Shown here one piece after another: positions 1 through 11,079 of a stretch of DNA of 64,000 nucleotides; position 1 is the stretch's first letter; each line of letters starts with the position of its first letter. This DNA comes from Acanthosepion pharaonis (taxonomy: Eukaryota > Mollusca > Cephalopoda > Sepiida > Sepiidae): the NCBI GenBank assembly GCA_903632075.3, contig CAHIKZ030000834.1, positions 354,501 through 418,500 on the forward strand. Reading direction: 5' to 3'. The translations under genes were made by a program, and so were the position numbers. The notes under the pieces are model-generated. The model did no database searches. It saw only the letters and a list, made by a program, of their open reading frames with translations, and was not told the origin of the DNA.

Positions 1-49
1 ATTTTCTTTCCTCGGTTTTTCTCTTTATCCTTTTTAGCTTCTTTTCATT

Positions 50-281
50 CATTTTTCCATGTTCTTCTTTCTTTCTTTCTTTGCTCAGTCTCTTCCTTTA
101 TTTCTTCTTTGTCTGTTTCTTTTTCGCTTTCTCCCTCCTTCTAAACTTTCTTTCTTTCTTCTATTTCTCCTTCTCTTTCTTTTCCCTCTCCTTCTAGTCA
201 TTATTGCTTTATTTCTTTCTCTGTTCAATCCCTTCTTTCAGTTATGTTCTATTTCTTTTTCGTTTTCTCCCTCCTTCCAAC

Positions 282-336
<55 letters not shown>

Positions 337-418
337 TTCCCCTCCATCCGTGCCTTTTTCTTTCTTTCTTTTGTCTTCAACCGAGACTTTCTCTCTTTTT
401 TCTCTCCTCCCAGCCTTC

Positions 419-488
<70 letters not shown>

Positions 489-563
489 CCCCTCGTTCTA
501 GCTTTTCTTTCCTTATTTCTTTTTTTGTTCAATCCCTTCTTTCAGGTATTTTCTATTTCCTTT

Positions 564-627
<64 letters not shown>

Positions 628-725
628 TCCCCCTTCATGCGTGCATTTTTCTTTCTTCCTTTTCTCATTTTTCTCTTTCTTTTGTCTTCCCCCGAGACTT
701 TCTCTCTTTTCTCTTTCCTTCCAAC

Positions 726-787
<62 letters not shown>

Positions 788-1075
788 CCTCTCGTCAGAG
801 CTTTTCCTTCCTCATTTTTTTCTTTGTTCAACCTCTTCTTTCAGTTATTTTCTATTTCCTTTTCTTTTTCCTCTCCTTCAAACCTTTCCTTCTTTCTCCC
901 CCCCCCCGCTTCATCCATGTCTTTCTTTCTTACTTTTCTTTAATTTCTCTTTCTTTTCCCCTTCTTCCATCTTTTCTTTCTTTATTCTATTCAGTTGCTT
1001 CTTTCAGTTATTTTTCTATTTCCTTAACTTTTTCCTCTTCTTCTAACTCTTCTTGCTTTTTTTCTTTGTACACCT
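50..1075. repeat. (TTTC)n array with ~300 bp higher-order unit
   Basis: Long TTTC tracts alternate with recurring non-TTTC segments. The segment GTTCAATCCCTTCTTTCAG starts near 223, recurs near 527 and, slightly changed, near 826, giving a period of about 300 bp. A second shared segment (cgagactttctctctttt) follows each second TTTC tract. The long open frames here are only F/L/S translations of the repeat on plus and E/R/K translations on minus, and are not genes. Confidence 0.9.
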
Positions 1076-1803
1076 AATTATCTCCCAAATAATCTGATTG
1101 CTTTAAAAAAAATATACCAGAAACATGTTTCTCCCTCCAAGGGAAATATTCATATTTACCAAAAATATTTGTGAAAAACTTCAAAATGTCAAAGCTTTTT
1201 TTATACTTTCTTCATTATTAGTAAAAACCAAATAGTAACAGTCCTACCCTTTCCATCTGGGTAGTTACAAACGTGGAGATTTAATGGCGAATCCAATACG
1301 ATATTCGACAAGCACGACAAAGGATATTATTCCAACCGGACCAAACAATGGCGTTCACTCTTATTTGAACAGAACGTCTATTCCATCGGATACGCCTATA
1401 AAAAATATCTTCTTTCCTTTGTACATCAAACTGTGTTCTATTGATAAAGATACTAAAAAGATCGATACACTGTAATCAATACCTGACACGCGTCTCAATT
1501 TTCAATTTAGCAATTCAATATTTAAAAACAATGCTTTATTTAAAACATCTGATTATCGATGAAGTTAGTTTTTCGGTTCGTGTATCAGAAAAGTCGGGCA
1601 ATTGATGATAGTATATGATATGATTTATATCGGAGAAAAACATCTCTTATTACTAAACGATTGAGGCTGTTTAAAACGGGAGAAAACCCCAGCAAGAACT
1701 GCATTTCTTTGTAGGTTTTCAAAGAGAGGGAAGTATCCGGATCCTGGTATGAGGATGGCTTATTCTTTTTCAGTGAGTGTTAACCTTTAGCGTCTACCTT
1801 ACT
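1076..1803. other. No gene recognised
   Basis: AT-rich sequence without a recognisable coding segment or repeat family. A 63-codon frame at 1284-1475 has no visible family motif. Confidence 0.5.
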
Positions 1804-2240
1804 CTTTTGGGGATAATTTTACGTCCTGTCCTGGGTGTACGCGCTCGGGTCGCCACCTAAAAATAGACCTTGTGTCACATCTCGTCCTAGTGGGGGGTGG
1901 GGACAGAGTAAATACTTACTCTTTTGGAGTAATTTCACGTATACTTATCATCTCTCAGTTGCGTCTCTGTCTTTGGGCAGAGTGCGCTCAGGGGCTTCTC
2001 TGTCAAAGGACAGAGGGGCAACTGAGAAAATAATACTGAGAGGTGCCCAGCCCTGGGGAACAGCTGCCCAAGACCGCGCCCTCCCATTGCACCAGAGGCC
2101 AGCGCAACCGACGGGCTGCGGTGTCTGAGGGGAATTTTTGTTCCTGTCCCGGGCATACGCGCTCGGGTCCCTACCTAAAAATAGACCTTGTGTCACATCT
2201 CGTCCTAGTTGGGAGACAGAGTAAATACCGGGTGTTAACC
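1804..2240 (+). mobile_element. SINE-like repeat, two direct copies of the tail
   Basis: A segment at 1824-1917 (tcctgtc, cgctcgggtcg, accttgtgtcacatctcg, gacagagtaaatac) recurs at 2142-2228 with few changes, 318 bp downstream. The CCTTGTGTCACATCT word also occurs in the SINE-like copy at 46.9-47.2 kb and, as CCTTGTGCCACATGAC, in the insertion at 42.5 kb, so this is one dispersed family with a shared tail. GC content is higher than in the flanks. No coding capacity is credible. Confidence 0.65.
1954..2026. repeat. Inverted repeat, ~29 bp arms
   Basis: The arm beginning CTCAGTTGCGTCTCTGTC (1954-1982) is the near reverse complement of the arm ending GACAGAGGGGCAACTGAG (1997-2026), leaving a loop of about 14 bases. 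It lies between the two direct SINE-tail copies. Confidence 0.8.
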
Positions 2241-3599
2241 CTTTGCCCTCTTCGTTTCATACGATTATAATGAATCACTGGTGATTCGATCGAGTAAAAA
2301 TCCGATAGCAAGTCTACTCTTCAGTGACGAGCATTGAACAACCCTTTAATTTAAACTGAGATGCATGAGGGACCAACTGTCCAAGTTTAGATACTTTCTG
2401 GGTTCATGAAATTGCTTTTTATTATTATTATTATTATTGAAGTCTGACTTGTATAGCTCTTTGTAAACCTTTTTGTGATCTGCTTACGATTTTCCTCAGC
2501 TACGGTTTGCTAAAGCGAAACTCTACTGAAACTGGTCAAACCATTGTTGACATGTCTAGACATTTAAAACTTTATTTCCATAGAAAATCTTCAACCTTCG
2601 TGCAAGGCAAAAAAATAAACGGTTTGTCAAGAGGACGGTTTTTCTCTTGAAACCGCTATTTTAATTACCTTTCCTCCTCGACAATGTTTATTGTTTTAAA
2701 AAGCGATAATAAAAATGCTAATAAAACCTAAACATATGAAAGTGGATTTATACATTTTCTTTGTTACTTCATATTTCAAACAATTTTATGGCGGATTCTA
2801 AAATTGATATTCATGATTGTATGTTATCAGTGCAACAGGTTCAACGCGTCACTGTTCCAAAAGATTAACTTGCTAACTATAGTGAACGATCGTGGCTCTC
2901 CCCAATTTCCTGTTTTAGCTTAAATGATTTTCACCATTTTATTGTCCCTTTTTATACCTATTCTGCCATCCAACTTCTGGAAAATCATAGCTCTCCACAA
3001 CTTCCTGTTTTATTGTTAGCTTAATTAACTTTTCCCCTTTTATCGTTCCTTTTATCACACCTGGACTGCTATCCATCAACTTCTTCTAAGTGCCGTCTCA
3101 CTTTAGAACATGAAAATAATGAGAGGAAAATTAAGATCTTGTCGTACCCAACACAAAATCATGACCTCAACCCCATATTTGAAGAAAAAACTAAGAGAAA
3201 GAAGTCTTTCGAATTTGGAGGAACTGGAAAGCTATTGCCAAGGAAGAATGGAGCAAAATACTTATCAGTGTGTGTAGTGATCTTGTATCAAAAATGATTA
3301 AAGGCAATAATCATCAATAAAGGTTACACAATTGATTATTAAGGCAAGAGGGTCAATAATCTGTTAAATGTTTTTTAGTGTTTTTTTTTTGTATTATTGT
3401 TTGACATTAAAATAAAAATTTTGTTGTAGGTATCACTGCACATTTTTATTTCATCATTTGTGAAAAAAGACACCTGAAGTTTCCATGGAAATTTGAGGTA
3501 TTACAGCTTTATTTGCAATTATGGAATCGGGGGTGAATACTTCTGCCCACTGCTGTATGTGCGTGTGCGTGCGTTCGCGTCCGTGTGTGTGCCTGTGTT
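2241..3599. other. No gene recognised
   Basis: AT-rich sequence with a short ATT run near 2420-2438. Two related phrases occur near 2880-2930 and 2985-3045 (gctctcc, cttcctgtttta, gcttaa), suggesting an old local duplication. No coding or RNA gene seen. Confidence 0.5.
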
Positions 3600-3905
3600 T
3601 GTGTTTAGGGTGCGCGGTGGTGCGTCTCAGAATGAGAAATCTGAGAGCCAAGTTCGAATTCCCGCTATGAATCTATCTCTTCTCCCTGACCCAAGCAAGG
3701 GTAAATAACAGACTGTTCCCTATATCCTTGGTTGGCAACCAGTCTAGGAGAAGGAATTCAGACCAACCTGGAGAGGGTTGGGCTCCGTCGGGCTCTCTTG
3801 ACCAAGATACGGCTCTACTGCCACGGCTGAAGTACATGTGGTGCCCCTACGACTCACAGGGGTTACGGGACTCTTGATCGTGACCGTGATTGTGTGATAT
3901 ACATA
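3600..3905 (+). mobile_element. SINE-like repeat, family A, diverged copy
   Basis: Contains the family-A body: a GTTCGAATTCCC B-box-like word, a polypyrimidine stretch, gggtaaataacag, then ttggcaaccagtctaggagaagg. The same body occurs at about 7.5, 52.8 and 63.3 kb. The B-box resemblance suggests a tRNA-derived Pol III head. The downstream GC-rich part (3790-3890) is specific to this copy. Confidence 0.6.
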
Positions 3906-4330
3906 TACATTTTTTGCAGGAAAAAAACGGTATCAACGGAAAACGAATTTTGACGCAGACGGATAATGCCAAAAACAAATTTTAAATTGAGAGCAAAGAT
4001 TGTGAAATTGACATTTCCTCTTTTTCACTTGAGTTATGCCGGACTAACAAAGAGTCATTTTACTGTCATTAAAATAATCATTTACAATACAAATCTTGAC
4101 CTGTTACCCTCCGTAGACGGTTACTTCATCTAGTATAGATATATACATACATCATGAGTTGAATTCTGATAAGCGTCTCTATATTTTGCCCTTTTCCAGA
4201 CGAAGTAATAAACATTGTAGTCATCGAATTTTATATGCAGTCTAAAATCACTGTACGTGTCAATTTTTTGTGACATTTACGGAGGTTTGCACATTTTGTT
4301 GCTGAAAGTAATGAAAGGATTTTTGCGTTT

Positions 4331-4331
4331 A

Positions 4332-4419
<88 letters not shown>
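4331..4419. repeat. (TATC)n then (TA)n microsatellite
   Basis: Perfect TATC tetranucleotides pass directly into TA dinucleotides. Confidence 0.97.
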
Positions 4420-4420
<1 letters not shown>

Positions 4421-4447
4421 AAAGGTCAGTTATTGATTAGACAGTCT

Positions 4448-5165
4448 GCGCCAGTTATTTGAGAATATGCTTTCTGCGGACCATAAATGGAAGAGGAATT
4501 AGTGTAATATTGAGTGACATATGTCATTTTTTTAACATTATTCATAATAAATTTCCGTTACTTACATTCGCAATAATCTCCTCATCTTTGTTGTTGTTTA
4601 TCAGATCGCTTCGTCCATTGTACTATCCACCCTTCTGCCGATCCATTTCTGAAGAAGGCCGAAGGGCTCAATGATTGAAACCTCAATACCCAAATGTAAA
4701 TAATGATAATTCCTCATTCCAGAAATTCAAACAGCAAACTCAGGGTAGCCACCCTTTGCTACGTCAGAGCGGGAAACAGCAACGATATCTCAAGGAATAC
4801 TTTGGTACCTCTACATTGCAGCTATAAACCAAGAAATGAGTCTGGGGCATTTTCTACAGAGACTGCAGATGTTAGAGCAAACAAAATTTCAAAAGTGTGC
4901 GCCAGTTATTTGAGAACATATTTCCATAGGGGCCATACGGCTATTAAATGCTGAACGTCTTGTGGCAAATTGTTGACATATATCCAAAATAGATTTCCAT
5001 TATTTCCATCCTTATTCATGTCATCATATTTGTCGTTGTAACCACAATGTTGCAAGCATTGTGAGCCCCACCCCCACCCCGATCTTCTTCAAACATGGAT
5101 TAACAGACACCAGAAGGAGGTCAGATGGCGCAAAAGCCGAAAGGTTGTGATAATAACAAGAAAGA
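4448..5165 (+). repeat. Two direct copies of a dispersed repeat
   Basis: The word GCGCCAGTTATTTGAGAA starts at 4448 and again near 4899; homology continues for about 260 bp and each copy ends in a GCC-rich hairpin phrase (gaaggccgaagggct; gcgcaaaagccgaaagg). The hairpin ends resemble the right arm of the tRNA-headed SINE at 8.1 and 60.3 kb, so these are probably diverged relatives of it. Confidence 0.6.
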
Positions 5166-6573
5166 TGGGGATATTTCTACGAACGTATATAATAAGTACA
5201 TGTATGATTATAGCAGAATTGATGATGACTGCCGTTGACAGACCGTTGTGGAGGACATTCAGTGTGGCTTCTAAATTCAGACCCCTCCTACGATTACAAA
5301 AGTCAAGGGGACGATAATGATAGTGCTGATGATGATGATGTACGATTTACGATAAATGTCCTATAATTGGATTTGGAATAAAGTAGCGAGGGTAACGTAC
5401 ACTGAATCCATCATAAAAAATAAAAAAAAATTCATAATTTGGAATTAATCGATTCTAGATATTTCAAATACATCGTAGAACGTAGATTTATGGATAATTT
5501 TTTTTCTTACAATGATGTTCACCCTCTACAAGGCCTGAGCGCCACTCGAGGTAGAGGGTTACAGAGTAAGAGGCATCATCCTAAGCAAGGAGATAATACT
5601 GACAAAACGCAAGGGACCACCAAAAGTGAAAGAGAAGGAAAAGGTTTTAGAAGGACCCAGAAACCCAATCCTAAACAAGAAAAAAGAGATAAACCTTTAC
5701 TCCTGTTCAAAAGACCAGGGAGGAGTATGAACCGGACGATAGGTGAACCTACCTACTACTATTGGTTGCAGAACAATAAGACAAATAAGAAAATGAAAGG
5801 ATCGACATACATCTGGTGAAGGCAGAAAGACACAATGGCCAAAATGTTGTGATAAAAACAACAAAGATAAGGACAATAGTCAGCATGTAAATAATACAAA
5901 TAAGAAAATAGACATATGAACTCAACATTTTCTTTTTTTAAATCTAAAGTAACAGAGAGATTTTGGGACATGAAAATAGTTGTGAATGATGAACAATTTA
6001 AGGATGGACATAAAAAATGTTTTTTGTTTCATTTGAAATCAAGAAAATAAAAACTTAATGGAAAATAAAAATGAAAAAAAAAGAAGTTGTCAGTTTAAAC
6101 TGATGCCAAGAGGATATAGGCTTTTGTCTTTCACTACATTTTGTCTGTCGTTAAATCCAGTCAGGCTTATGGCCATAGTTGTAAGAAATTTAGTATAGAA
6201 AATAAGGAAATTGAACACACTAGGGGTAATTTTGTCCAACAAATCCAAAATATTCACCTAAAAACTCGTTCCATATTCTTAAATAGAAAATAGTCTAACA
6301 GTCAAATTTAGACTCTAATAAGGATGTCATGGCTGGAGTTCCAGTCATTCTGAAATTTCTAAACTAACTTCTCTATGCAACCGTTTTCTCATATCAATGA
6401 TTTAAAATGATTTCTCGCGAATAAATCCTTTAATTTAATTCTTAGGTGATCATAGTTTTCCACATCTTCCCTTTTTCTTGAATATTCGCAAACTGTTCAT
6501 TGACATGAATATTCTGGAGAATGGTAATGGTTTTCTGTTGCCTTATCCACAATTTTTTTTCCTTTTAGATTAG
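5166..6573. other. Intergenic, includes a LINE 3' tail fragment
   Basis: At about 5570-5640 the phrase aagcaaggagataatac followed by agtgaaagagaagg resembles the minus-strand 3' tail of the jockey-like LINE found at 37.2, 37.7 and 42.4 kb. A 126-codon plus frame (5439-5819) overlaps this tail and is lysine/glycine-rich with no recognised domain; I do not call it a gene. Confidence 0.45.
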
Positions 6574-6924
6574 TGTTGTGGCCTTATAAGGTCCAGAAAT
6601 AAAGACACAAGAGATGAGGTGTGTTAAACAAATATATTAACAGAAACAGTAATACAAACATATACAAACGAGAGTGTTACAGCAAAATTGTTCGGTCCGA
6701 CTGTCAGAGCTGACTGCTGGAAACTTCCCTCTCCTGCTCCTATTTATAGCTGGGAGAGTCCATGCGTGCATGGGTAAATTACGATAACAATTAGTTATCA
6801 ATAAAGGCTAGACAGTTCAATCTGATCTATTATTATACCCTTAGCTGGTGCCAGGCGACGGAGGAGAAATCGGTACATGCCTTTCCTAGGGGCATTTAAT
6901 GCCAAGCGTCTGCGAATTGTCACA
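6574..6924 (-). mobile_element. Probable solo LTR
   Basis: The interval begins TGTTGTGG and ends GTCACA on plus, so it has TG...CA ends. On minus it carries a TATAAATAG box in a GC-richer setting (near 6740-6750), then an AT-rich stretch and a terminal TTTATTTCTGGACC, the order expected for an LTR promoter, poly(A) region and 3' end. No internal retroelement sequence adjoins it, and I could not see a clear target-site duplication. A MITE or other TG/CA-ended repeat is the alternative. Confidence 0.45.
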
Positions 6925-7300
6925 GTTGGAATTTGAACTCGCCACTCTGCTTACCGTTTACTCACATCACAGGTGCCGGGCAATAAATCCAGCCCTTCCC
7001 GGATGGGAGGTACTGCCGATGGCGAGGGCGCTGGGACTTGCGTTTAATATTATTTGAAACATCCCCGGCAGAAGCATTTGCCTACACCAGGTAAGTGAAT
7101 TTTTTGCCCACAGTGACACAAGGTCAGTTTAAATTCGTAGAAAAATTACGCCCCCCGCCCTCGGCATTTCCCCTTTTAAGAACGCCTCAGGCCAATAAAC
7201 CCAGCCCTCCTGTATTGTTTTGGGTATGACCTTAATATTATTTGAAACTTCCCTACCAAAAGCGCCAGTCGTGAAAGACGAGTCAAAAGTGAATAATATT
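6925..7300 (-). repeat. SINE-like tail duplication
   Basis: The phrase ccagccct with taatattatttgaaac occurs twice (about 6975-7074 and 7187-7265). Between them gtgacacaaggtc is the reverse complement of the CCTTGTGTCAC tail word of the family at 1.8-2.2 kb, so part of this is a minus-strand relative of it. An upstream GGAATTTGAACTCGCC resembles a reversed tRNA B box. Confidence 0.5.
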
Positions 7301-7444
7301 TCAAGAAGATCTCTTTAGCATTTATTCACATGCATTTCAAATACCGTGACTTTTACTTGTTTGTTCAACCGAAATGTCTGAAGGAGATGTGCTGAAACTG
7401 GTGTTTGTCTGTTAAGAAGTAAAACTGGGACATTAACAAAACAC

Positions 7445-7960
7445 CACAATCTCAATTGGGCATAGTGGTGTAGTGGATAGCCGAGTTCAAATTCTAGTCG
7501 AGTTCGTTACATTTACTTACTAAAGGGAAAGGTATGAATCCATCTCTTCCCCCGTTCCTTAGAGCTATGGCTAAATAACAAGACAATTGGGTCCTTTAGC
7601 CTTGTATGGCAACCGGTCTATAAGGAGAACAACTCAAAATCCGGGGAGGTTCGTTTGGAAACTACATAATCTGTGGTCTTCGACTCTCGGCCAAGAGCTG
7701 AGAGTGGAGATGAGCGCCGCCAAATTAGCTGAAAACTTACTGAAATGATCACGAGGGAGAAGAATCAAAGTAACACCATGACGGTAGAAGTTGTCTTTTT
7801 TCTTCTGGCCACAACCACCCCACCGCCAGTCTGCCCGCTCGACAATTGAGGGAGTCGAGGGAATGATGATCTCAGCATTAGTATTGGTCGACAAGATTAG
7901 ATTTGTCGAATATTGATCTATAAAGGACACCGACTATACAAAAAGGCACAACCCAGAGGC
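7445..7960 (+). mobile_element. SINE-like repeat, family A
   Basis: A tRNA-like start (catagtggtgtagtggatag then gagttcaaattct) is followed by a diverged core (gttacatttacttac) and the family-A body (atggctaaataacaaga, ttgtatggcaaccggtct, aggagaacaactc). Same orientation and order as the copies at 52.8 and 63.3 kb. Confidence 0.65.
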
Positions 7961-8084
7961 ATATACAAGGTATCATCCAAAAATATGACAAAGTTTACTG
8001 TAAAAAATAATGAGGACGTTGTATGATAGACACCATGACCAGAAACAATCAGTTTCTTATCTATTTATTCTCAGGGGAAACATT

Positions 8085-8425
8085 GGTTGAAAGCATTGCT
8101 TGGAAGTGATCTAGTGACTTGAACCGAAGAGTTGTGAGTTCAATACCTGGCCACATCAGCAGGGAACAAAAACTTGGAGAGTTGACTTATTAAAAGGGAA
8201 ATAACTGAAACTGAGATATCCAAAAGAGGCACGGCACATGGAACTAGAACATTCTCCTCCGGTGGACGAAATAAAGGATTCAGATCGAAATTTCAATTAC
8301 CTAAATAAGGCCGGAGCGTACAACGGCCGAAACGTTGTGAATATGGCATCAAAGATGAAGCAGTCCGAATATTATAAATAGTGCAAATAATTGCAATACC
8401 TCATTTCAGAAATATAGGCAGATAT
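8085..8425 (+). mobile_element. tRNA-headed SINE-like repeat, family G (right arm)
   Basis: Contains a degenerate tRNA-like segment with B-box-like GAGTTCAATACC, then a body ending in the palindromic phrase aaggccggagcgtacaacgg-ccgaaacgttgtg, then agtgcaaataattgcaatac. The same segments make up each arm of the inverted pair at 59.8-60.4 kb and the copy at 16.0-16.3 kb. Confidence 0.75.
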
Positions 8426-8895
8426 TCTTCGTCTTTGTAATTTATTTATAATTTATTTATTCCCCCACATCGTTCCGGCCTTGCATCTTCCAACCACAGC
8501 GCTATAAGTATCCTGTGTGGCATCAGACCCACCCCAACTTTTTCTTGGAACTGTTGTTCGCTCCCCTTAATAGTATTTTTTTCTCATATTCTTTAACATT
8601 CAGTAACCCTCCCCCTTACGTCTTAGTAGTGTTGTTTCCTTCCTTGGGTTTAAATGAGAGAAGAAAACCCAAAAAAAACTGAGAATTAAGCAGTAAGCCA
8701 AGGTAGACGGTTACTGAATATGATTTACAATGGACGTAAGAGGATGATGTAAGCGCAGATTATGATTGGTTGATTTTGTTGAGCGGCATATCAACATTTA
8801 ATGCCGAATTCTAAATATTCAGTACGCAATTTTATTTCATGGAGACAATAATGATTTTAGTGATATAAATCTTACTAATTAACCCTTATCTTTCC
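8426..8895. other. Mostly unassigned, LINE 3' tail relic
   Basis: Near 8600-8665 the phrase cagtaaccc, ttacgtcttagtagtg, ccttgggtttaaatga resembles the plus-strand 3' tail of the jockey-like LINE. Nothing else recognised. Confidence 0.45.
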
Positions 8896-9122
8896 CAAGG
8901 GGTATTTGCACTTAAGTGAATATAACGAACCCAACCGGAATCGGAACTCCGCTCTTAATAATTAACAATTCCAAGCCATTATCCAGTACAACGCCTGCAC
9001 GTACAAGCTTACAGCACCTGTTATTCCCAAGTGGTCACCCATCTAGGTTCTGACGTGGCCCGACTTTGCTTAACTTCGGTGATCGTACGGGAACCAGAGT
9101 TTCAACATGATGTGACCGTAAG
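8896..9122 (-). mobile_element. 5S rRNA-derived SINE
   Basis: On minus, bases ~9122-9005 read like a nearly complete eukaryotic 5S rRNA: CGGTCACATCATGTTGAAAC, then GATCACCGAAGTTAAGCAAA, GTCGGGCCACGTC, GATGGGTGACCACTTGGGAA and a final GGTGCTGTAAGC. These include the internal control region words used by TFIIIA. No T-run terminator follows. The sequence instead runs into a segment (8954-8896) sharing the core of the other SINEs here (ATTCACTTAAGTGCAAATAC, CCCTTGG). A retroposed 5S-headed SINE therefore fits better than a functional rRNA gene; a lone 5S pseudogene next to a SINE is the alternative. Confidence 0.8.
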
Positions 9123-10364
9123 TTGATTATAAAGATATGCAGGATAGATAAAGGATTGATTTTTGACTTGAAGCGGTCCAGATATGTAGTGATTGGCGGG
9201 TGGTCATCCTCTCAGGGGGCAGTCTCACAAATTAATGCTTTACGGGAGAAAAACTGTGTTATTGGATCTTCCTACCGATGGAATACGAATGAATTGCGGA
9301 TGATTCAATTCTGTGTATGTGACGTGGTGGATTCCAGCTGTAATGGTCTGCATTGGTGCAGTTAAGTAATTTTGCGTGTGTGCGCGCGTGCAGTCGACTA
9401 AAAAGGAAACTTAAAACTAAAAAGGAAACTTAAAAACGAAAATACACGCTAATCAATAATATATATTGAGGCAAGTCTATATTTTTATAAACAAAATCAC
9501 ATTCAGTCCTTACAACCATTTGTATAAGGATGGCTGTCTTGATTTAATAAAAATATAGATTCAATTATTTTTAAGTGATAGTTGGAATGCGATCAACATA
9601 AATTTGAAAATATGTCCTCTTGGAGGAATGATGCACAACCCTGTATCCTTTTTAAGTCAGTATGCACAAGAAAGTTTACCTTCCTTGATCAAGTTCTGAC
9701 GATTGAGGAGCGATAACCGGTTAATTCATTCTGTATGATTTTTGTTGTTCTCATTTTTTGCTTTTCTTTTGTGTTCTTAATTTTATATTGCCAACTACCA
9801 CAGTTGAAATTTTCCTTTTTTGTTTCTCTTTAATTATGTCTGCTTCTATTGCTTTAAATTTTGTTACTCTAATAAGATCATCAAGATGTCTGTAAGTTAC
9901 ATAAGAATAGTTTCAGTGACTTTTAATTGATAATTAGAATGTCATCCTCACACAGGTGAAGGACGATGCACACATCTGATATTCTAGATCCGGATGCAAC
10001 GGTACACTTATGCAAATTATCTAGAAACCGAGACATGCTTTTTTTGTTTTTGTTTTCATTGTTTTGTTTTGTTTTGTTTTTGTTTTTCATCGGTTGTACA
10101 CCAAATGACTTCTTAATTTATCTTAAAGTACTTGAAACTATTTACATTAAATCAAGACAACCTCCCTTAGCAAAACAGAAGGATCGATTGTTAGCACTGG
10201 ATGTGATCTGTTGATAAAAAATAGAATATTATTTATCTGCGGTATTTTTGTTTCCAAGTTTCCTTTTTAGTCGATTGCGCACCGCCAACCCTCAAAATTA
10301 CTTTCCCCGATCGAGTTCTGATGATTGAAGAGCGATAACCGGTTAGCCCATTCTCTTGTTATAT
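9123..10364. other. No gene; a short dispersed repeat pair
   Basis: The phrase gaggagcgataaccggtta near 9705-9725 recurs as gaagagcgataaccggtta near 10326-10345, each preceded by caagttctgacgatt or gagttctgatgatt. The rest is AT-rich without recognisable genes. A TTTTG-rich run lies at 10040-10085. Confidence 0.5.
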
Positions 10365-10404
10365 TTTACTATTATTATTATTATTATTATTATTATTTCC
10401 TTTT
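10365..10404. repeat. (ATT)n microsatellite
   Basis: Perfect ATT triplets. Confidence 0.9.
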
Positions 10405-10479
10405 ATTTCTGATGTGTACTCATTTCTTTCCACGTCCCGCTCAGTGACCTAAGATTAGAAATGGCATCATGACATTTTC

Positions 10480-10795
10480 CACTGAAAAAAAAAATTACAT
10501 AGACTAAGCCCTTCGTAAGGTGTGGGCTGTACTCATGAGAACTATTTTTTGTATTTCTTTAAGTCATGGGCTTCTAGGAATCCCTTCAGTTTGTCTACTG
10601 GAATCTTTTCCAATCAATCCTAGGGCTCCAACTACCAAAGGGGTTGTTGATGTTCCCATGTGCCACATTTTTGAGACTTCGATTTCATTATTATTAGCAT
10701 TGTTAATTCTATTATTATTATTATTATTGTTGTTGTTTTTATTTCCTTTGATTTCTGGCGTGTCCACATTTCTTTCCGAGTCCAGCCCAGAGACC
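10480..10795 (-). pseudogene. LINE 3' end, partial copy 3
   Basis: Minus-strand translation gives a LINE ORF C-terminus: MGTSTTPLVVGALGLIGK about 40 codons from the end, then a phrase ending in STAHTLRRA before the stop. This is the same segment as the neighbouring copies at 10.80-11.03 and 11.16-11.34 kb, here with an ATT/GTT microsatellite inside it (10685-10740). The three copies lie on the same strand. Confidence 0.75.
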
Positions 10796-11035
10796 TAAGG
10801 TTAGAAATGGCATCATGAGACTTTCCACTGAAAAAAAAAATTACATAGATAAAGCTCCTCGTAAAGTGTTGGTTGTACTTGTGAGAACAATTTTTTGTAT
10901 CTCTTTGAGGCATGGACTTCCAGTAATCCCTTCAATTTGTCTACTGGGATCTTTTCCAACCAATCCGAGGGCTCCAACTACAACAGGGATTGTTGATGTT
11001 CCCATGTACCACATTTTTAAGTTTTAGATTTATCC
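10796..11035 (-). pseudogene. LINE 3' end, partial copy 2
   Basis: Second copy of the same C-terminal segment and 3' UTR (gaaatggcatcatga, ccactgaaaaaaa, cccttcaatttgtctactgg), over 85 percent alike by eye to the copy at 10.48-10.80 kb. It carries no upstream coding sequence of its own. Confidence 0.75.
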
Positions 11036-11079
11036 CCTTTGAGTTCTGTTGTATACTCATTTCTTCGCTCCCCCAAGCA

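Noticed and set aside
59..1077. Several long open frames (up to 294 codons) rich in F, L and S
   Set aside because: They are translations of (TTTC)n in three frames; no complexity and no start context.
5439..5819. 126-codon frame, lysine-rich
   Set aside because: Overlaps a LINE 3' tail relic; no domain or codon-use signal.
9005..9122. A functional 5S rRNA gene
   Set aside because: No terminator T-run, several substitutions and fusion to a SINE core favour a retroposed derivative.
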